From Bradyrhizobium viridifuturi (GTDB taxonomy: Bacteria > Pseudomonadota > Alphaproteobacteria > Rhizobiales > Xanthobacteraceae): 64,000 nt of DNA. The notes beneath the pieces were generated by a model, which did no database searches, had not been told where the DNA came from, and worked only from the letters and a program-made list of their open reading frames with translations. This document shows positions 17,166-26,498 of this stretch, piece after piece (within the stretch, counting starts at the first letter, position 1; every line of letters begins with the position of its first letter). Position numbers and translations under genes: made by a program. The stretch covers positions 1-64,000 of the forward strand of contig NZ_LGTB01000029.1 of NCBI RefSeq assembly GCF_001238275.1, read 5' to 3'.

Positions 17166-17696
17166 ATGCGCCATGCGAGAATTGCAAAGAGGATTGCAAG
17201 AGGGACTGCAGGGCTGCCTGGCCGGATGGCGCGCCTCGGTCTGACGGCCGCGGCTGCAAGTCTGGTGCTGATGTCGGCCGCGCGCGCCGCCGACATCAAG
17301 CAGCTGACCGAGAAGCTGCCGCGGGCCTATATCGGCGAGTTCCTGTGGGACGGCGACAACACGGTGCAGAACGTCGTCATCACCTTCGACAAGATCAAGG
17401 CCCTGAACGAGCAGAATGCGGAGGCGCGCGGCTGCGGTTCATATGAGGTCGGCCGTCACGTGACCAAGATCGGCGTGGAGATGTTTATCCGGCTGTCCGA
17501 CCTCGAGGTCGAAATCTTCGAACGGTCGCCGGACGACGGGGGAGCGTTCGAGGCCAACGGCAGCCATCGCGGCAAGCTGTCGGCAGATTTGCAGCAGATC
17601 GACGCGCAGTGGACCACCACGGCGTCAGGCAAGCACGGCCAGCTGCATCTGCGCGCCGCAGCCTCCGCCGCCTGCGAGCCGGCGGCGGAGTTGTAG
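17166..17696 (+). CDS. exported hypothetical protein
   Basis: This protein of up to 176 residues has a basic N-terminal region, then a hydrophobic signal segment ending ARAAD near residue 43. The mature part of about 130 residues is beta-rich and contains two cysteines (GCGSYE and ACEP) that could form a disulfide. The ATG at 17166 follows GGGGG by about ten bases; an internal ATG at 17226, just before the hydrophobic segment, is an alternative start giving a more usual signal peptide. I do not recognise the family. It is divergent from the epoxide-hydrolase-like gene. Confidence 0.6.
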   Translation: MRHARIAKRIARGTAGLPGRMARLGLTAAAASLVLMSAARAADIKQLTEKLPRAYIGEFLWDGDNTVQNVVITFDKIKALNEQNAEARGCGSYEVGRHVTKIGVEMFIRLSDLEVEIFERSPDDGGAFEANGSHRGKLSADLQQIDAQWTTTASGKHGQLHLRAAASAACEPAAEL

Positions 17697-17750
17697 GTCT
17701 GGGTCGGCAAAGTCCGCAGGTGGGGAGCGAGCGCCGCCCCGATGCACGCT

Positions 17751-17772
17751 TCACCCTCCCCTGGAGGGGGAC
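17751..17772. repeat. short CTCCCC/GGGG palindrome
   Basis: TCACCCTCCCC followed closely by GGGGG forms a short imperfect hairpin between the exported-protein gene and the convergent ligase gene. It belongs with the copies at 67, 5055 and 32415. Confidence 0.45.
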
Positions 17773-17783
17773 GATAAGGAGAT

Positions 17784-19328
17784 CTAGGCCTTCGCCGGAG
17801 CCTTCGGCCAATAACGGTCGCGCAGATGGCGCTTCACCAGCTTGCCGGTCGGCGTGCGCGGCAGCTCCTGCTCGAAGTCGATGCTCTTCGGGCATTTGAT
17901 CGGCGACAGATGCTGCCGGCAGAACGCGATCAGCTCGGCTTCGAGCGCCTTGCCGGCCTTGCCGATGTCGTGCGGCTGCACCACGGCCTTGACCTCTTCG
18001 CCCATCTCCTCGTTCGGCACGCCGAACACCGCAACGTCGGACACCGCGGGATGCGTGATCAGCACGTCCTCGGTCTCCTGCGGATAGATGTTCACGCCGC
18101 CGGAGATGATCATGTAGCTCTTGCGGTCAGTGAGATAAAGGAAGCCCTCTTCGTCGAGGTAGCCGACGTCGCCGAGCGTCGACCAGCCCTTGGCATTGTA
18201 GGCCTTCTTGGTCTTCTCGGGATCGTTGTGATAGCTGAACACAGGCGCGTCGGCGAAATAGACTTGGCCGATCTGCCCGGTCGGCGCTTCCTCGTCGTTC
18301 TCGTCGAGGATCTTGACCTTGCCGACCACGGCGCGGCCGACCGTGCCGCGGTGGGTCAGCCATTGCTGCGAGGTCGAGACCGTGACGCCGTTGCCTTCGG
18401 AGCCGGCGTAATACTCGATCAGGATCGGCCCCCACCACTCGATCATCTTGGCCTTCACGTCGACCGGGCAGGGCGCCGCGGCGTGAATTGCGCCCTTCAG
18501 AGAGGAGACGTTGTAGCGGGCGCGCACCTCGTCGGGCAGCTTCAGCATGCGCACGAACATGGTCGGCACCAGCTGCGACTGTGTCACCTTGTGCTTCTCG
18601 ACCTGCTTCAGGAATTCCTCGGCATCGAAATGCTCCATGATCACGGAGGTGCCGCCCAGCACCGTCGCCATCATGTTGAAGCGCAGGGGAGCCGCGTGAT
18701 AGAGCGGCGCCGGCGACAGGTAGATGCTGTCGGCGTTCATGCCGCACATGTCGGCGGTGAGAATCCGCAGGAACGGGTTCGGCACGTCGATCCGGTTGCC
18801 TTCGAACTCCTTCTTGATGCCCTTGGGCCGGCCGGTGGTGCCGGAGGAATACAGCATGTCGTAGCCGGCGACCTCGTCGGCAACCGGCGTGGTCGGCTGC
18901 GCGGCGGCCTCCTTGTCATAGGAGCGGAAGCCCGGTGCCGGCTCGTCCATCATGTAGAACAGCGGTTCGCCCACCTCGCCCTTGATCAGGCCCTTCACCT
19001 TGTCGGCGCATTGCGGCGTGGTGATGAACACCTTCGCCCCACAATCCTTGATGATGTAGGCGATCTCCTCTTCGGTGAGGTAGCGGCTGATCGCCGTGTA
19101 ATAGAGCCCCGAGCGCTGCGCGGCCCAGCAGATCTCCATGAAGGCAAGGCGGTTCTCCATCAGGAGCGCGATGTGGTCGCCGGGCTTCATGCCGAGCGAG
19201 CGAAACAGATGCGCGCCCTGGTTCGAGAGCTCGTCGAGCTCGCGATAGGTGATAGCCTTGCCGCTGCCCGCCATCTGGTAGGCGATCTTGTCCGGATGGT
19301 TGCGCGCGTGGATCGACGGATGGGTCAA
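17784..19328 (-). CDS. acyl-CoA synthetase (AMP-forming)
   Basis: This 514-residue ANL-superfamily ligase activates a carboxylic acid to its acyl-CoA through an acyl-adenylate. Motifs seen are the P-loop YSSGTTGRPKG, the A5-type YYAGSEGNG, the A7/A8 region GDVGYLDEEGFLYLTDRKSYMIISGG, and the catalytic lysine context PRTPTGKLVKR at the C-terminus. The start is TTG at 19328, with GAGG about nine bases upstream; the frame further upstream enters repeat DNA. It is followed by, and probably co-regulated with, the thiolase gene upstream on the same strand, facing the TetR-led operon. Related proteins act on fatty or aryl-alkanoic acids. Confidence 0.88.
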   Translation of the reverse strand: MTHPSIHARNHPDKIAYQMAGSGKAITYRELDELSNQGAHLFRSLGMKPGDHIALLMENRLAFMEICWAAQRSGLYYTAISRYLTEEEIAYIIKDCGAKVFITTPQCADKVKGLIKGEVGEPLFYMMDEPAPGFRSYDKEAAAQPTTPVADEVAGYDMLYSSGTTGRPKGIKKEFEGNRIDVPNPFLRILTADMCGMNADSIYLSPAPLYHAAPLRFNMMATVLGGTSVIMEHFDAEEFLKQVEKHKVTQSQLVPTMFVRMLKLPDEVRARYNVSSLKGAIHAAAPCPVDVKAKMIEWWGPILIEYYAGSEGNGVTVSTSQQWLTHRGTVGRAVVGKVKILDENDEEAPTGQIGQVYFADAPVFSYHNDPEKTKKAYNAKGWSTLGDVGYLDEEGFLYLTDRKSYMIISGGVNIYPQETEDVLITHPAVSDVAVFGVPNEEMGEEVKAVVQPHDIGKAGKALEAELIAFCRQHLSPIKCPKSIDFEQELPRTPTGKLVKRHLRDRYWPKAPAKA

Positions 19329-19348
19329 AGACGTTTCCTCGGGTGATG

Positions 19349-19472
19349 CGTCGTCCCTGCGAAAGCAGGGACCCATAACCACCGTGTTGTGTTGTTGAAA
19401 TGAGTTGGGGCCGCAGCCCGGCATAACCACATCGACCTGTGGTTATGGGTCCCGGCTCAAGGCCGGGACGAC
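19349..19472. repeat. interspersed palindromic repeat, family B
   Basis: The element starts CGTCGTCCCTGCGAAAGCAGGGACCC (shown here only as its self-complementary CCCTGC/GCAGGG core), runs through CATAACCAC, and ends with GTGGTTATGGGTCCCGG and CCGGGACGAC. It fills the gap between the ligase and thiolase genes. Related copies are at 9795, 22338, 41865 and 55000. Confidence 0.8.
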
Positions 19473-19513
19473 ACCTTTTGCATGGAGGCAGCTACGGCCT
19501 CAGCGGAGGCCTC

Positions 19514-20686
19514 TTACAGCCGCTCGACGATTGTCACGTTCGCCATGCCGCCGCCTTCGCACATTGTCTGCAGGCCGTAGCGCTTGTTGCGCTGCTTCAG
19601 GGCATGCAGCAGCGTGGTCATCAGCTTGGTGCCGGATCCGCCGAGCGGATGGCCGAGTGCTATCGCGCCGCCATTGACGTTGAGCCGGGCCGGATCGGCG
19701 CCGGTGGTCTTCAGCCATGCGGTCGGCACCGAGGCGAAGGCCTCGTTGACCTCGAACAGGTCAATGTCGTCGATCTTCATGCCGGCCTTCTGCAGCGCGC
19801 GCTGGGTTGCCGGCAGCGGCGCTTCCAGCATGATCACGGGATCGCCGCCGATCATGGTGAGATGGTGGACGCGCGCCATCGGCTTGACGCCAAGCGCCTT
19901 GAGGCCCTTCTCGTTGACGACCATCACGCCGGAGGCGCCGTCGCAGATCTGGCTGGCGCTGGCCGCGGTCAGCTTGCCGTTCTCGGCGATCAGCTTGACG
20001 CCCTTGATACCGTCGAGGCTGGCGTCGAAGCGGATGCCTTCGTCGATATGGTGGGTGTCGGTCGAGCCGTCGGCGCGGGTGATCTTCACCGGCACGATCT
20101 CGTCCTTGAAGTGACCCGCTTGCGTGGCCGCAATCGCGCGCTGATGGCTGTTGTACGAGTATTCGTCGAGCTCATCCTTCGACAGGCCGTACTTCTCGGC
20201 CATCATCTCCGCGCCGGTGAACTGGCTGAACACGATGTTGGGATACTTCGCCTCGATGCCCGGGCTCTTGTAGTGGCCGAAGCCGTTCTTGGCGGGCAGC
20301 GAGGAGGCAAGCCCCATCGGCACGCGGGTCATTGATTCCACGCCGGCCGCGATCACGCAGTCCATGGTGCCGCTCATCACCGCCTGCGCCGCAAAATGCA
20401 GCGCCTGCTGCGAGGAGCCGCACTGGCGGTCGATCGAGGTCGCGGGCACGCTCTCCGGCAGCTTCGAGGCCATCACCGCATTGCGCGCGATGTTGGTGGA
20501 CTGCTCGCCGGTCTGCATCACGCAGCCCATGATCACGTCCTCGACCTGCGCCGGGTCGACGCCGGTGCGGTCGACCAGTGCATCAAGCACGGTCGCGGCC
20601 AGATCGGCCGGATGCCAGCCGGCGAGGCGCCCTCCCTTGCGGCCGCCCGCGGTGCGAGCGGCGGCGACGATATATGCCTCGGCCAT
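19514..20686 (-). CDS. acetyl-CoA C-acyltransferase (thiolase)
   Basis: This 390-residue thiolase cleaves a 3-ketoacyl-CoA to acetyl-CoA and a shortened acyl-CoA, the last step of beta-oxidation. The nucleophilic cysteine is in SIDRQCGSSQQAL (about residue 90). The conserved NEAFA motif, the histidine in GGAIALGHPLGGSG and the second cysteine in MCEGGGMAN are all present. The ATG at 20686 has GGGAG seven bases upstream. It is divergent from a TetR gene across about 170 bases containing a likely operator. In context it would finish the shortening of an acyl-CoA made by the ligases in this cluster. Confidence 0.92.
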   Translation of the reverse strand: MAEAYIVAAARTAGGRKGGRLAGWHPADLAATVLDALVDRTGVDPAQVEDVIMGCVMQTGEQSTNIARNAVMASKLPESVPATSIDRQCGSSQQALHFAAQAVMSGTMDCVIAAGVESMTRVPMGLASSLPAKNGFGHYKSPGIEAKYPNIVFSQFTGAEMMAEKYGLSKDELDEYSYNSHQRAIAATQAGHFKDEIVPVKITRADGSTDTHHIDEGIRFDASLDGIKGVKLIAENGKLTAASASQICDGASGVMVVNEKGLKALGVKPMARVHHLTMIGGDPVIMLEAPLPATQRALQKAGMKIDDIDLFEVNEAFASVPTAWLKTTGADPARLNVNGGAIALGHPLGGSGTKLMTTLLHALKQRNKRYGLQTMCEGGGMANVTIVERL

Positions 20687-20758
20687 GTCTGATCTCCCTG
20701 AGGTTTTCTTGGGGGTGGTCTTCAAGTTGGGCCGGATTTAAGGGGCGGTCCAGCATTT

Positions 20759-20778
20759 AGTCAATCAATCAATTAACT
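20759..20778. promoter_or_regulatory. candidate TetR operator
   Basis: An imperfect 20-base inverted repeat, AGTCAATCAA against CAATTAACT on the other arm (7 of 10 positions match), sits midway between the divergent thiolase and TetR genes. The AATC words also form short direct repeats. Binding by the adjacent TetR protein is inferred from position only. Confidence 0.35.
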
Positions 20779-20854
20779 CTTGAGTGCAGCCCCGCCATGG
20801 GCTTATGTGCGGCCTCGATTTACCGTCGAGACACCAAGCGGGACCAGAGCGCAG

Positions 20855-21519
20855 TTGAATACCAGCGTACCGACGAAACTCGCCGCAGGCAGAAACGCCA
20901 CTGCCGACAAGCTATTGGTCGCAGCCAGCGAGCTGATGATCGAACGCGCCTCGATCGAGGTCTCGCTGTCCGACATCGCGCAGAAGTCCGGGGTCAACGC
21001 TGCGCTGGTGAAATATCATTTCGGCAACAAGGACGGGCTGTTGCTGGCGCTTTTGGCGCGCGACGCCGCCACCGAGATATCGCAGCTCGAATATCTGCTG
21101 GCGCAGCCGATCACGCCGGCGGAGAAATTGCGCCTGCATATCGGCGGCATCATCCGCGCCTACCACCAGTTCCCCTATATGAACCGGCTGATCCATTATC
21201 TCCTGCACGAGAGCTCGGCTGGCGCTGCGGACGAAGTGTCGAAATTCTTCGTCGCGCCGCTGCTGGATTTTCACCGCCGACTGCTCGCCGAGGGCATCAA
21301 GCCGGCCAATTCCGCAAGATCGATCCGGTGCTGTTCTACACCAGCCTGATCGGCGCTTGCGATCACCTGTTCTTCGGCCGCCACGCAATGTCGCGCGCGG
21401 TCGGCGTCGGTCCGGTCACCGACGAGGTCTGCCGCGAATATATCAAGCACATGGAAGCCTTGATCTTCGGTGGCGTGCTCAATCCCGATAAGGAAACGGC
21501 AGCGATCGCCGCCGGATAA
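20855..21519 (+). pseudogene. TetR-family regulator, frameshifted
   Basis: This TetR-type repressor is about 221 residues when repaired. The DNA-binding domain is intact: ATADKLLVAASELMIERA, then SLSDIAQKSGVNAALVKYHF and GNKDGLLLAL. The ligand domain continues to GIKP and then changes frame near 21301, where AAGCCGG needs one G (AAGGCC) to join FRKIDPVLFYTSLIGACDHLF and the C-terminus. The start is uncertain: TTG at 20855 gives the usual family length, and the frame stays open to 20780. It is divergent from the thiolase and first before SDR, hydratase and ligase genes, so it probably senses an acyl-CoA of this pathway. Confidence 0.8.
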
Positions 21520-21565
21520 CAAGCTCGAAGTCTAGAGAAGAAACGCCCAAGGAAAGGTTGCTCTC

Positions 21566-22324
21566 ATGCAGTTGAAAGACGTTGCCGTTCTCATCACCGG
21601 CGGTGGCTCCGGCCTCGGCGCCGCAACCGCGCGCGCCATGGCCGCCAAGGGCGCCAAGATCGGCGTGATCGACCAGAACAAGGAAAACGCCGAGAAGGTC
21701 GCCGCCGAGGTGAAGGGCGTTGCCCTGCACGCCGACGTCACCGACGAGGAAGCGATCAAGGCTGCGATCGCCAAGGCCGAAGCCGCGCACGGCGTCGCGC
21801 GCGTGCTGATGAACTGCGCCGGCATTGGCGGCTCGCAGCGCATTATCGGCAAGGACGGAACGTACCCGCTGGCGAAATTCGTCCGCATCATCAACGTCAA
21901 TCTGATCGGCACATTCAACGTGCTGCGCCTGTTCGCCGAGCGCCTTGCCACCGCCGAGACGATCGGCGAGGAGCGCGGCGTCGTGATCAACACCGCGTCG
22001 GTCGCGGCTTATGAAGGCCAGATCGGCCAGATCGCCTATTCCGCCTCGAAGGGCGGCGTGGTCGGCCTCACGCTGCCGGCCGCGCGCGACCTCGCCAGCC
22101 TGAAGATCCGCGTCAACACCATCGCGCCCGGCCTGTTCCTGACGCCGCTGCTGATGGGTCTCAACGAAGAAGCCCGCAAGAGCCTCGGCGCCCAGGTGCC
22201 GCATCCGGCCCGTCTCGGCGACGCCTCGGAATACGGCAACCTCGCCGTCCACATCGTCGAGAACCCGATGCTCAACGGCGAGACCATCCGCCTCGACGGT
22301 GCCATCCGCATGGCGCCGCGCTAA
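21566..22324 (+). CDS. SDR 3-hydroxyacyl-CoA dehydrogenase (HSD17B10-like)
   Basis: This 252-residue classical short-chain dehydrogenase has the cofactor motif TGGGSGLGAATA and Asp at the end of beta2 (VIDQN), which favours NAD. The NCAGIGG motif and the active-site series with Ser in NTASVAAYEG and Tyr/Lys in YSASKGG are intact. It resembles type-2 3-hydroxyacyl-CoA dehydrogenases, which oxidise the L-3-hydroxyacyl-CoA made by a crotonase, and ends with the family-typical IRLDGAIRMAPR. A close paralogue is at 57876-58637. AAGGAAAGG precedes the ATG. It lies directly after the TetR gene and before the hydratase. Confidence 0.9.
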   Translation: MQLKDVAVLITGGGSGLGAATARAMAAKGAKIGVIDQNKENAEKVAAEVKGVALHADVTDEEAIKAAIAKAEAAHGVARVLMNCAGIGGSQRIIGKDGTYPLAKFVRIINVNLIGTFNVLRLFAERLATAETIGEERGVVINTASVAAYEGQIGQIAYSASKGGVVGLTLPAARDLASLKIRVNTIAPGLFLTPLLMGLNEEARKSLGAQVPHPARLGDASEYGNLAVHIVENPMLNGETIRLDGAIRMAPR

Positions 22325-22337
22325 CGGCATACTCCGC

Positions 22338-22469
22338 CGTCGTCCCTGCGAACGCAGGGACCCATACTCCGCGGCGTTTGTAACAGGCAAACCTGGCAGA
22401 CGCCGCGCAAAACAACAAAAGCCTGTGGTTATGGGTCCCGGCTCGCGCTTCGCTTGGCTGGGACGACGG
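22338..22469. repeat. interspersed palindromic repeat, family B
   Basis: CGTCGTCCCTGCG and CGCAGGGACCCATA begin the element, and GTGGTTATGGGTCCCGGCTC-like and GGGACGACGG sequences end it. It separates the SDR and hydratase genes of one operon, so it would be transcribed and fold into long hairpins in the message. Confidence 0.75.
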
Positions 22470-22480
22470 TCGGGAGGACC

Positions 22481-23293
22481 ATGCGCGTGTCTCAACCGCT
22501 GCTGATCGAACATCATGACGGAACAGATTGGGTCACGCTCAATCGTCCCGAGAGCCTGAACGCGCTCGATCCCTCGCTGATCGATGCGCTCAATGTCTAT
22601 TTCCAGGGCTTGCAGCGCAATCGCGACACTCGCGTCGTGGTGCTGAAGGGCGCCGGCGCGAATTTCTGCGCCGGGCTCGACCTCAAGCACGCGATGGCGC
22701 GACGCGGCGGCCAGACCGAACCGCCGAGCGTCACTGACTCCCTGGACTCGCAGCGCCGCATTGCCGACATCGTGATGCTGATGCGGCGTGCTCCGCAGCC
22801 GATCATCGCGCTGGTGCAGGGCGCGGCCGCCGGCGGCGGCTTTGCGCTGGCGCTTGCCGCCGACATCCGCATCGCGGCGAAGAACGCGCGCATGAACTGC
22901 GCCTTCATCAAGCTCGGGCTCGGCGGCTGCGACATCGGCACCAGCTATTTCCTGCCGCGCCTCGTCGGCGTGTCGGTCGCCTCCGAATTGATCCTGACCG
23001 GGCGCTTCATCAACGCCGATCGCGCGCTCGCCGTCGGTCTCGTGTCTGAAGTCGTCGAGGCCACCGATCTCGATAGCGCTGCCAATCCTTGTGTCGATGC
23101 GATGATGACAGCCTCACCGGTCGGTCTGCGCCTCTCGAAGGAATGCATCAACATGAGCGTCGATGCCGGCTCGATCGAGGCCGTGATTGCGATGGAGGAT
23201 CGCAACCAGGTGCTGTGCAGCCGCTCGGAGGATTTCCAGGAGGGCATCAGGGCCTTCCTTGAGAAACGAAAGCCTGTCTATATCAGGCGCTGA
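22481..23293 (+). CDS. crotonase/enoyl-CoA hydratase family protein
   Basis: This 270-residue crotonase-fold protein shows DWVTLNRPESLNAL, the oxyanion-hole segments GAGANFCAGLDLKH and PQPIIALVQGAAAGGGFALALAADI, and the ending FLEKRKPVYIRR. Segment GLGGCDIGTSYFLPRLVG carries the region where hydratases hold a catalytic acid; here an Asp (CDIGTS) occupies it. The ATG at 22481 has GGGAGG four bases upstream. Between the SDR and the feruloyl-CoA-synthase-like ligase it probably hydrates an aryl-enoyl-CoA or retro-aldol-cleaves its adduct. The paralogous module at 55-58 kb has its own crotonase. Confidence 0.88.
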   Translation: MRVSQPLLIEHHDGTDWVTLNRPESLNALDPSLIDALNVYFQGLQRNRDTRVVVLKGAGANFCAGLDLKHAMARRGGQTEPPSVTDSLDSQRRIADIVMLMRRAPQPIIALVQGAAAGGGFALALAADIRIAAKNARMNCAFIKLGLGGCDIGTSYFLPRLVGVSVASELILTGRFINADRALAVGLVSEVVEATDLDSAANPCVDAMMTASPVGLRLSKECINMSVDAGSIEAVIAMEDRNQVLCSRSEDFQEGIRAFLEKRKPVYIRR

Positions 23294-23334
23294 GAACAGA
23301 TCCTCAAAAGGACAAGAATTCCGGGAGACGCAAA

Positions 23335-25203
23335 ATGGATGGAGACGCGGCGATGCTGACGAAACCCGCCTTCCGCAAGGTGGATTGGCTCGCACGTGAC
23401 ATCGCGATTGATCGGCGCGACGACGGCACCGTCGTCCTGAAGTCGCGGATCCCGCTCCAGGCCTACGAGACGCACATCCCGGCCTATCTCGCCAAATGGG
23501 CGGCGCAGGCGCCGGAGCGCATCTGGCTCGCGCAACGCGGCGGTCCCGACCGGCAGTGGCGCAAGGTCTCCTATGGCGAAGCCAAGCGCACCGTCGATGC
23601 GCTGACGCAGGGCCTGCTCGATCTCGGCATTGCCGAGGGCAGGCCCGTCGCGATCCTCTCGGGCAATTCGATCGAGCACGCGCTGATGACGCAGGCCGCG
23701 ATGCAGGCACGGCTGCCGGCCGCGCCGGTGTCGCCGGCCTACTCGCTGATGAGCCAGGATCATCTCAAGCTCAAATATCTCTTCAACCTGATCAAGCCCG
23801 CCGTCGTGATGGTGCAGGATGGACCTGCCTTCGAGAAGGCGCTGAAAGCGCTCGATCTCAGCGGCATCACGGTCGTCCACGTGCTGCGTCCCTGCGAGGG
23901 CATCAAGAGCGTGGCGTTTGCCGATCTCGCGGCAACGAAGGTCACGGCCGATGTCGACGCGTCGATCGCGAAGATCACGCCTGATACCGTCGGCAAGCTG
24001 CTGTTCACCTCGGGCTCGACCGGCATGCCGAAGGCCGTCATCAACACCCAGGAGATGATGTGCGCCAACGCGGCGATGATGATGCAAGTGCGGCCACGCG
24101 AAACGGCCGGGCCGATACCGACCGTGCTCGACTGGATGCCGTGGAACCATACCATGGGCGGCAACGCCGCGTTCAATCCGGTGCTGGTCGACGGCGGCAC
24201 GCTCTATATCGACGACGGCCGGCCGATGCCGGGCCAGCTCGCGGAAACCATCAGGAATCTGCGCGAGGTCTCGCCGACCTATTACGCTAACGTGCCGGCC
24301 GGCTATGCCGCGCTTGCGGCCGCGATGGAGAAGGACGAGGCGCTGTGCGAGAGCTTCTTCAAGAACCTCTCGATCATGGCCTATGGCGGCGCGCGGCTGC
24401 CCGACGATCTCTATGACCGCATGCAGGCGCTGGCGGTGAAGACCACGGGCGAGCGCATCGTGTTCTACACCGGCTGGGGCTCGACCGAGACCGCGCCGAC
24501 CTCGACCGGCACCTATTGGGACACCGAGCGCGTCGGCCTGATCGGCCTGCCGTTCCCGGGCGTCGAGCTGAAGATGGTGCCGTGCGGTTCGAAATACGAG
24601 TTGCGGCTGCGCGGCGTCAACGTCACGCCGGGCTATTTCGGCCAGCCGGACCTCACGGCGAAGATGTTCGACGAGGAAGGCTTCTATTGCATCGGCGATG
24701 CCGGCGTGTTCGTGGATCCCGAGGATCCGCTGCAAGGCATCATCTTTGCCGGCCGCGTGGTCGAGGACTTCAAGCTGACCACCGGCACCTTCGTCCATGT
24801 CGGCTCGCTGCGTACCGATGCAATCGCGGCCGCGACGCCGGTCGTGCATGACGCGCTGGTGGCCGGGCAGGATCGCGAATTCATCGGCCTGCTGTGCTGG
24901 CCGAACCTGCATGCCTGCCGTCAGCTCGTCGGCAACGCGGACGCGAGCTATGAGGACGTGATCCGGCATCCGGCCGTGATTGCCTGTCTCGAAAAGGGCT
25001 TGCAGGCCCACAACGCGTCCACCACAGGCAGCAGCATGCGGATCGCGCGCGCGATGCTGATGGTCGAGCCGCCGTCGATCGACGGCAACGAGCTCACCGA
25101 CAAGGGCTACATCAACCAGCGCGCCGGCCTCGAACGCCGCGCTGCACTGGTCGAGAAGCTTTATGCCGAGCAGCCCTGCGGCGAGGTGATCGTGCTGTGC
25201 TGA
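23335..25203 (+). CDS. feruloyl-CoA synthase-like acid-CoA ligase
   Basis: This 622-residue AMP-forming ligase belongs to the feruloyl-CoA synthase group. Motifs are the P-loop FTSGSTGMPKAVINTQ, the group-typical DWMPWNHTMGGN, the A5-like GWGSTETAPTS, and GDAGVFVDP with GRVVEDFKLTTGTFVHVG instead of the shorter fatty-acyl-CoA ligase A7-A8 loop. The lysine near the end is in TDKGYINQRA. GGGAG lies seven bases before the ATG. A homologous ligase at 55985 belongs to the second module. It probably makes the CoA thioester of a hydroxycinnamate or related aryl acid; the exact acid is inference. Confidence 0.87.
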   Translation: MDGDAAMLTKPAFRKVDWLARDIAIDRRDDGTVVLKSRIPLQAYETHIPAYLAKWAAQAPERIWLAQRGGPDRQWRKVSYGEAKRTVDALTQGLLDLGIAEGRPVAILSGNSIEHALMTQAAMQARLPAAPVSPAYSLMSQDHLKLKYLFNLIKPAVVMVQDGPAFEKALKALDLSGITVVHVLRPCEGIKSVAFADLAATKVTADVDASIAKITPDTVGKLLFTSGSTGMPKAVINTQEMMCANAAMMMQVRPRETAGPIPTVLDWMPWNHTMGGNAAFNPVLVDGGTLYIDDGRPMPGQLAETIRNLREVSPTYYANVPAGYAALAAAMEKDEALCESFFKNLSIMAYGGARLPDDLYDRMQALAVKTTGERIVFYTGWGSTETAPTSTGTYWDTERVGLIGLPFPGVELKMVPCGSKYELRLRGVNVTPGYFGQPDLTAKMFDEEGFYCIGDAGVFVDPEDPLQGIIFAGRVVEDFKLTTGTFVHVGSLRTDAIAAATPVVHDALVAGQDREFIGLLCWPNLHACRQLVGNADASYEDVIRHPAVIACLEKGLQAHNASTTGSSMRIARAMLMVEPPSIDGNELTDKGYINQRAGLERRAALVEKLYAEQPCGEVIVLC

Positions 25204-25221
25204 GGCAAGACTCTCTCCACT

Positions 25222-25326
25222 CGTCATTCCGGAGCGCGCGAAGCGCGAGCCCGGAATCCGTCTTTCAGCGAATCCGGAGTCCGATGGATTCCGGGTTCGC
25301 GACTTCGTCGCGCCCCGGAATGACGA
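25222..25326. repeat. interspersed palindromic repeat, family C
   Basis: CGTCATTCCGG at the left and CCGGAATGACG at the right pair perfectly, with internal GCGCGAAGCGCG and GCGACTTCGTCGC hairpins and CCGGAATCC/GGATTCCGG arms. A second copy is at 52264-52385. It sits between the ligase and first acyl-CoA dehydrogenase gene of the operon. Confidence 0.8.
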
Positions 25327-25359
25327 AGAACACGTGACAGCAAGAAAAAAGGAAACGCC

Positions 25360-26486
25360 ATGAATTTCGATTTCTCCGACGAACAGAAGCAGATGCGCGA
25401 CGAGGCGCGGAAATTCCTGAGCGAACAGTGCCCGCCGAAGGCCGTGCGCGAAGTGCTCGACGCAAGGCGCCGTACGACAAGTCGCTCTGGAAGGGCCTCG
25501 CCGAGATGGGCTTCCTCGGGGTTGCGATCCCCGAACAGTTCGGCGGCGCGGGCGCCGGCCATCTCGAGCTCTGCGTGATTGCCGAGGAAATGGGCCGCGC
25601 GCTGGCGCCGGTGCCGTTCTCCTCCACCGTCTATCTCGCCGCCGAAGCGCTGCTGATCGCGGGCAGCGACGCGCAGAAGCAGAAATGGCTGCCGAAGATC
25701 GCCTCCGGCGATGCCATCGGCACGCTGGCGCTGTTCGAGGGCAAGGGCAATCCTTCGCCGAAGGCGGTCAAGGTCACGGCCAATGGCGGTGTGCTCAACG
25801 GCGTCAAGAAGCCGGTTGCCGATGGCGCTATCGCCGATTTCGCCGTGGTCGCCGCGCGCACCGGCTCGAGCGGACGCGAGTCCGATATCTCGCTGTTCAT
25901 CGTCGATCTCAAGGCCGGCGGCGTCGAGGTGAAGTCGTTGACCAACATCGATCTCACCCGCGGCCAAGCCGAGATCACCTTCAAGGATGCCAAGGGCGAG
26001 CCGCTCGGCGCCACCGGCGAGGGCTGGAGCGTCATCACCCAGGTGCTGGATCGCGCGGCCGTGCTGATGGCGTTCGAGCAGGTTGGCGGCGCCGATCGCG
26101 CGCTGGAGATGGGCCGCGACTACGCGCTCGACCGCATCGCGTTCGGCCGTCCAATCGGCTCGTTCCAGGCGGTCAAGCACATGCTGGCCGACATGTACGT
26201 CTCGGCGACCCTGGCGCGCTCGAACTGCTACTACGGCGCCTGGGCGCTTTCCACCAACGCCGGCGAATTGCCGGAAGCGGCCGCCGCCGCGCGCATCAGC
26301 GCGACGCAGGCGTTCCAGCACTGCGCCAAGAACAACATCCAGGTTCATGGCGGCATGGGCTTCACCTGGGAGTTCGACTGCCACATGTACTACCGCCGCG
26401 CCAACGCGGTGGCGCTCGGGCTCGGCAGTCTTTCCTATTGGGAAGACGCGCTGATCGATCGCATGCGCAAGAAGAACGCGGCGTAA
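25360..26486 (+). pseudogene. acyl-CoA dehydrogenase, small-subunit type, frameshifted
   Basis: This acyl-CoA dehydrogenase-fold protein is about 375 residues when repaired. Segments include FSDEQKQMRDEARKFL, GFLGVAIPEQFGG, FGRPIGSFQAVKHMLADM and QVHGGMGFTWEFDCHMYYRR. It lacks the (E/G)GT-x-E-I segment that carries or neighbours the catalytic base, so it looks like the non-catalytic partner of a heteromeric enzyme, as in PimD- or FadE-pair systems. The break is near 25462: CTCGACGCAAG needs one G (GACGGCAAG) to join the N-terminal 35 residues. AAGGAAACG precedes the ATG. The next two genes encode the likely catalytic partners. Confidence 0.85.
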
Positions 26487-26498
26487 GCGGGGACCGTC

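Noticed and set aside
23278-25227. 649-residue open frame antisense to the feruloyl-CoA-synthase-like gene
   Set aside because: Same antisense effect; no domains or ribosome site, and it fully overlaps a gene with all ligase motifs.
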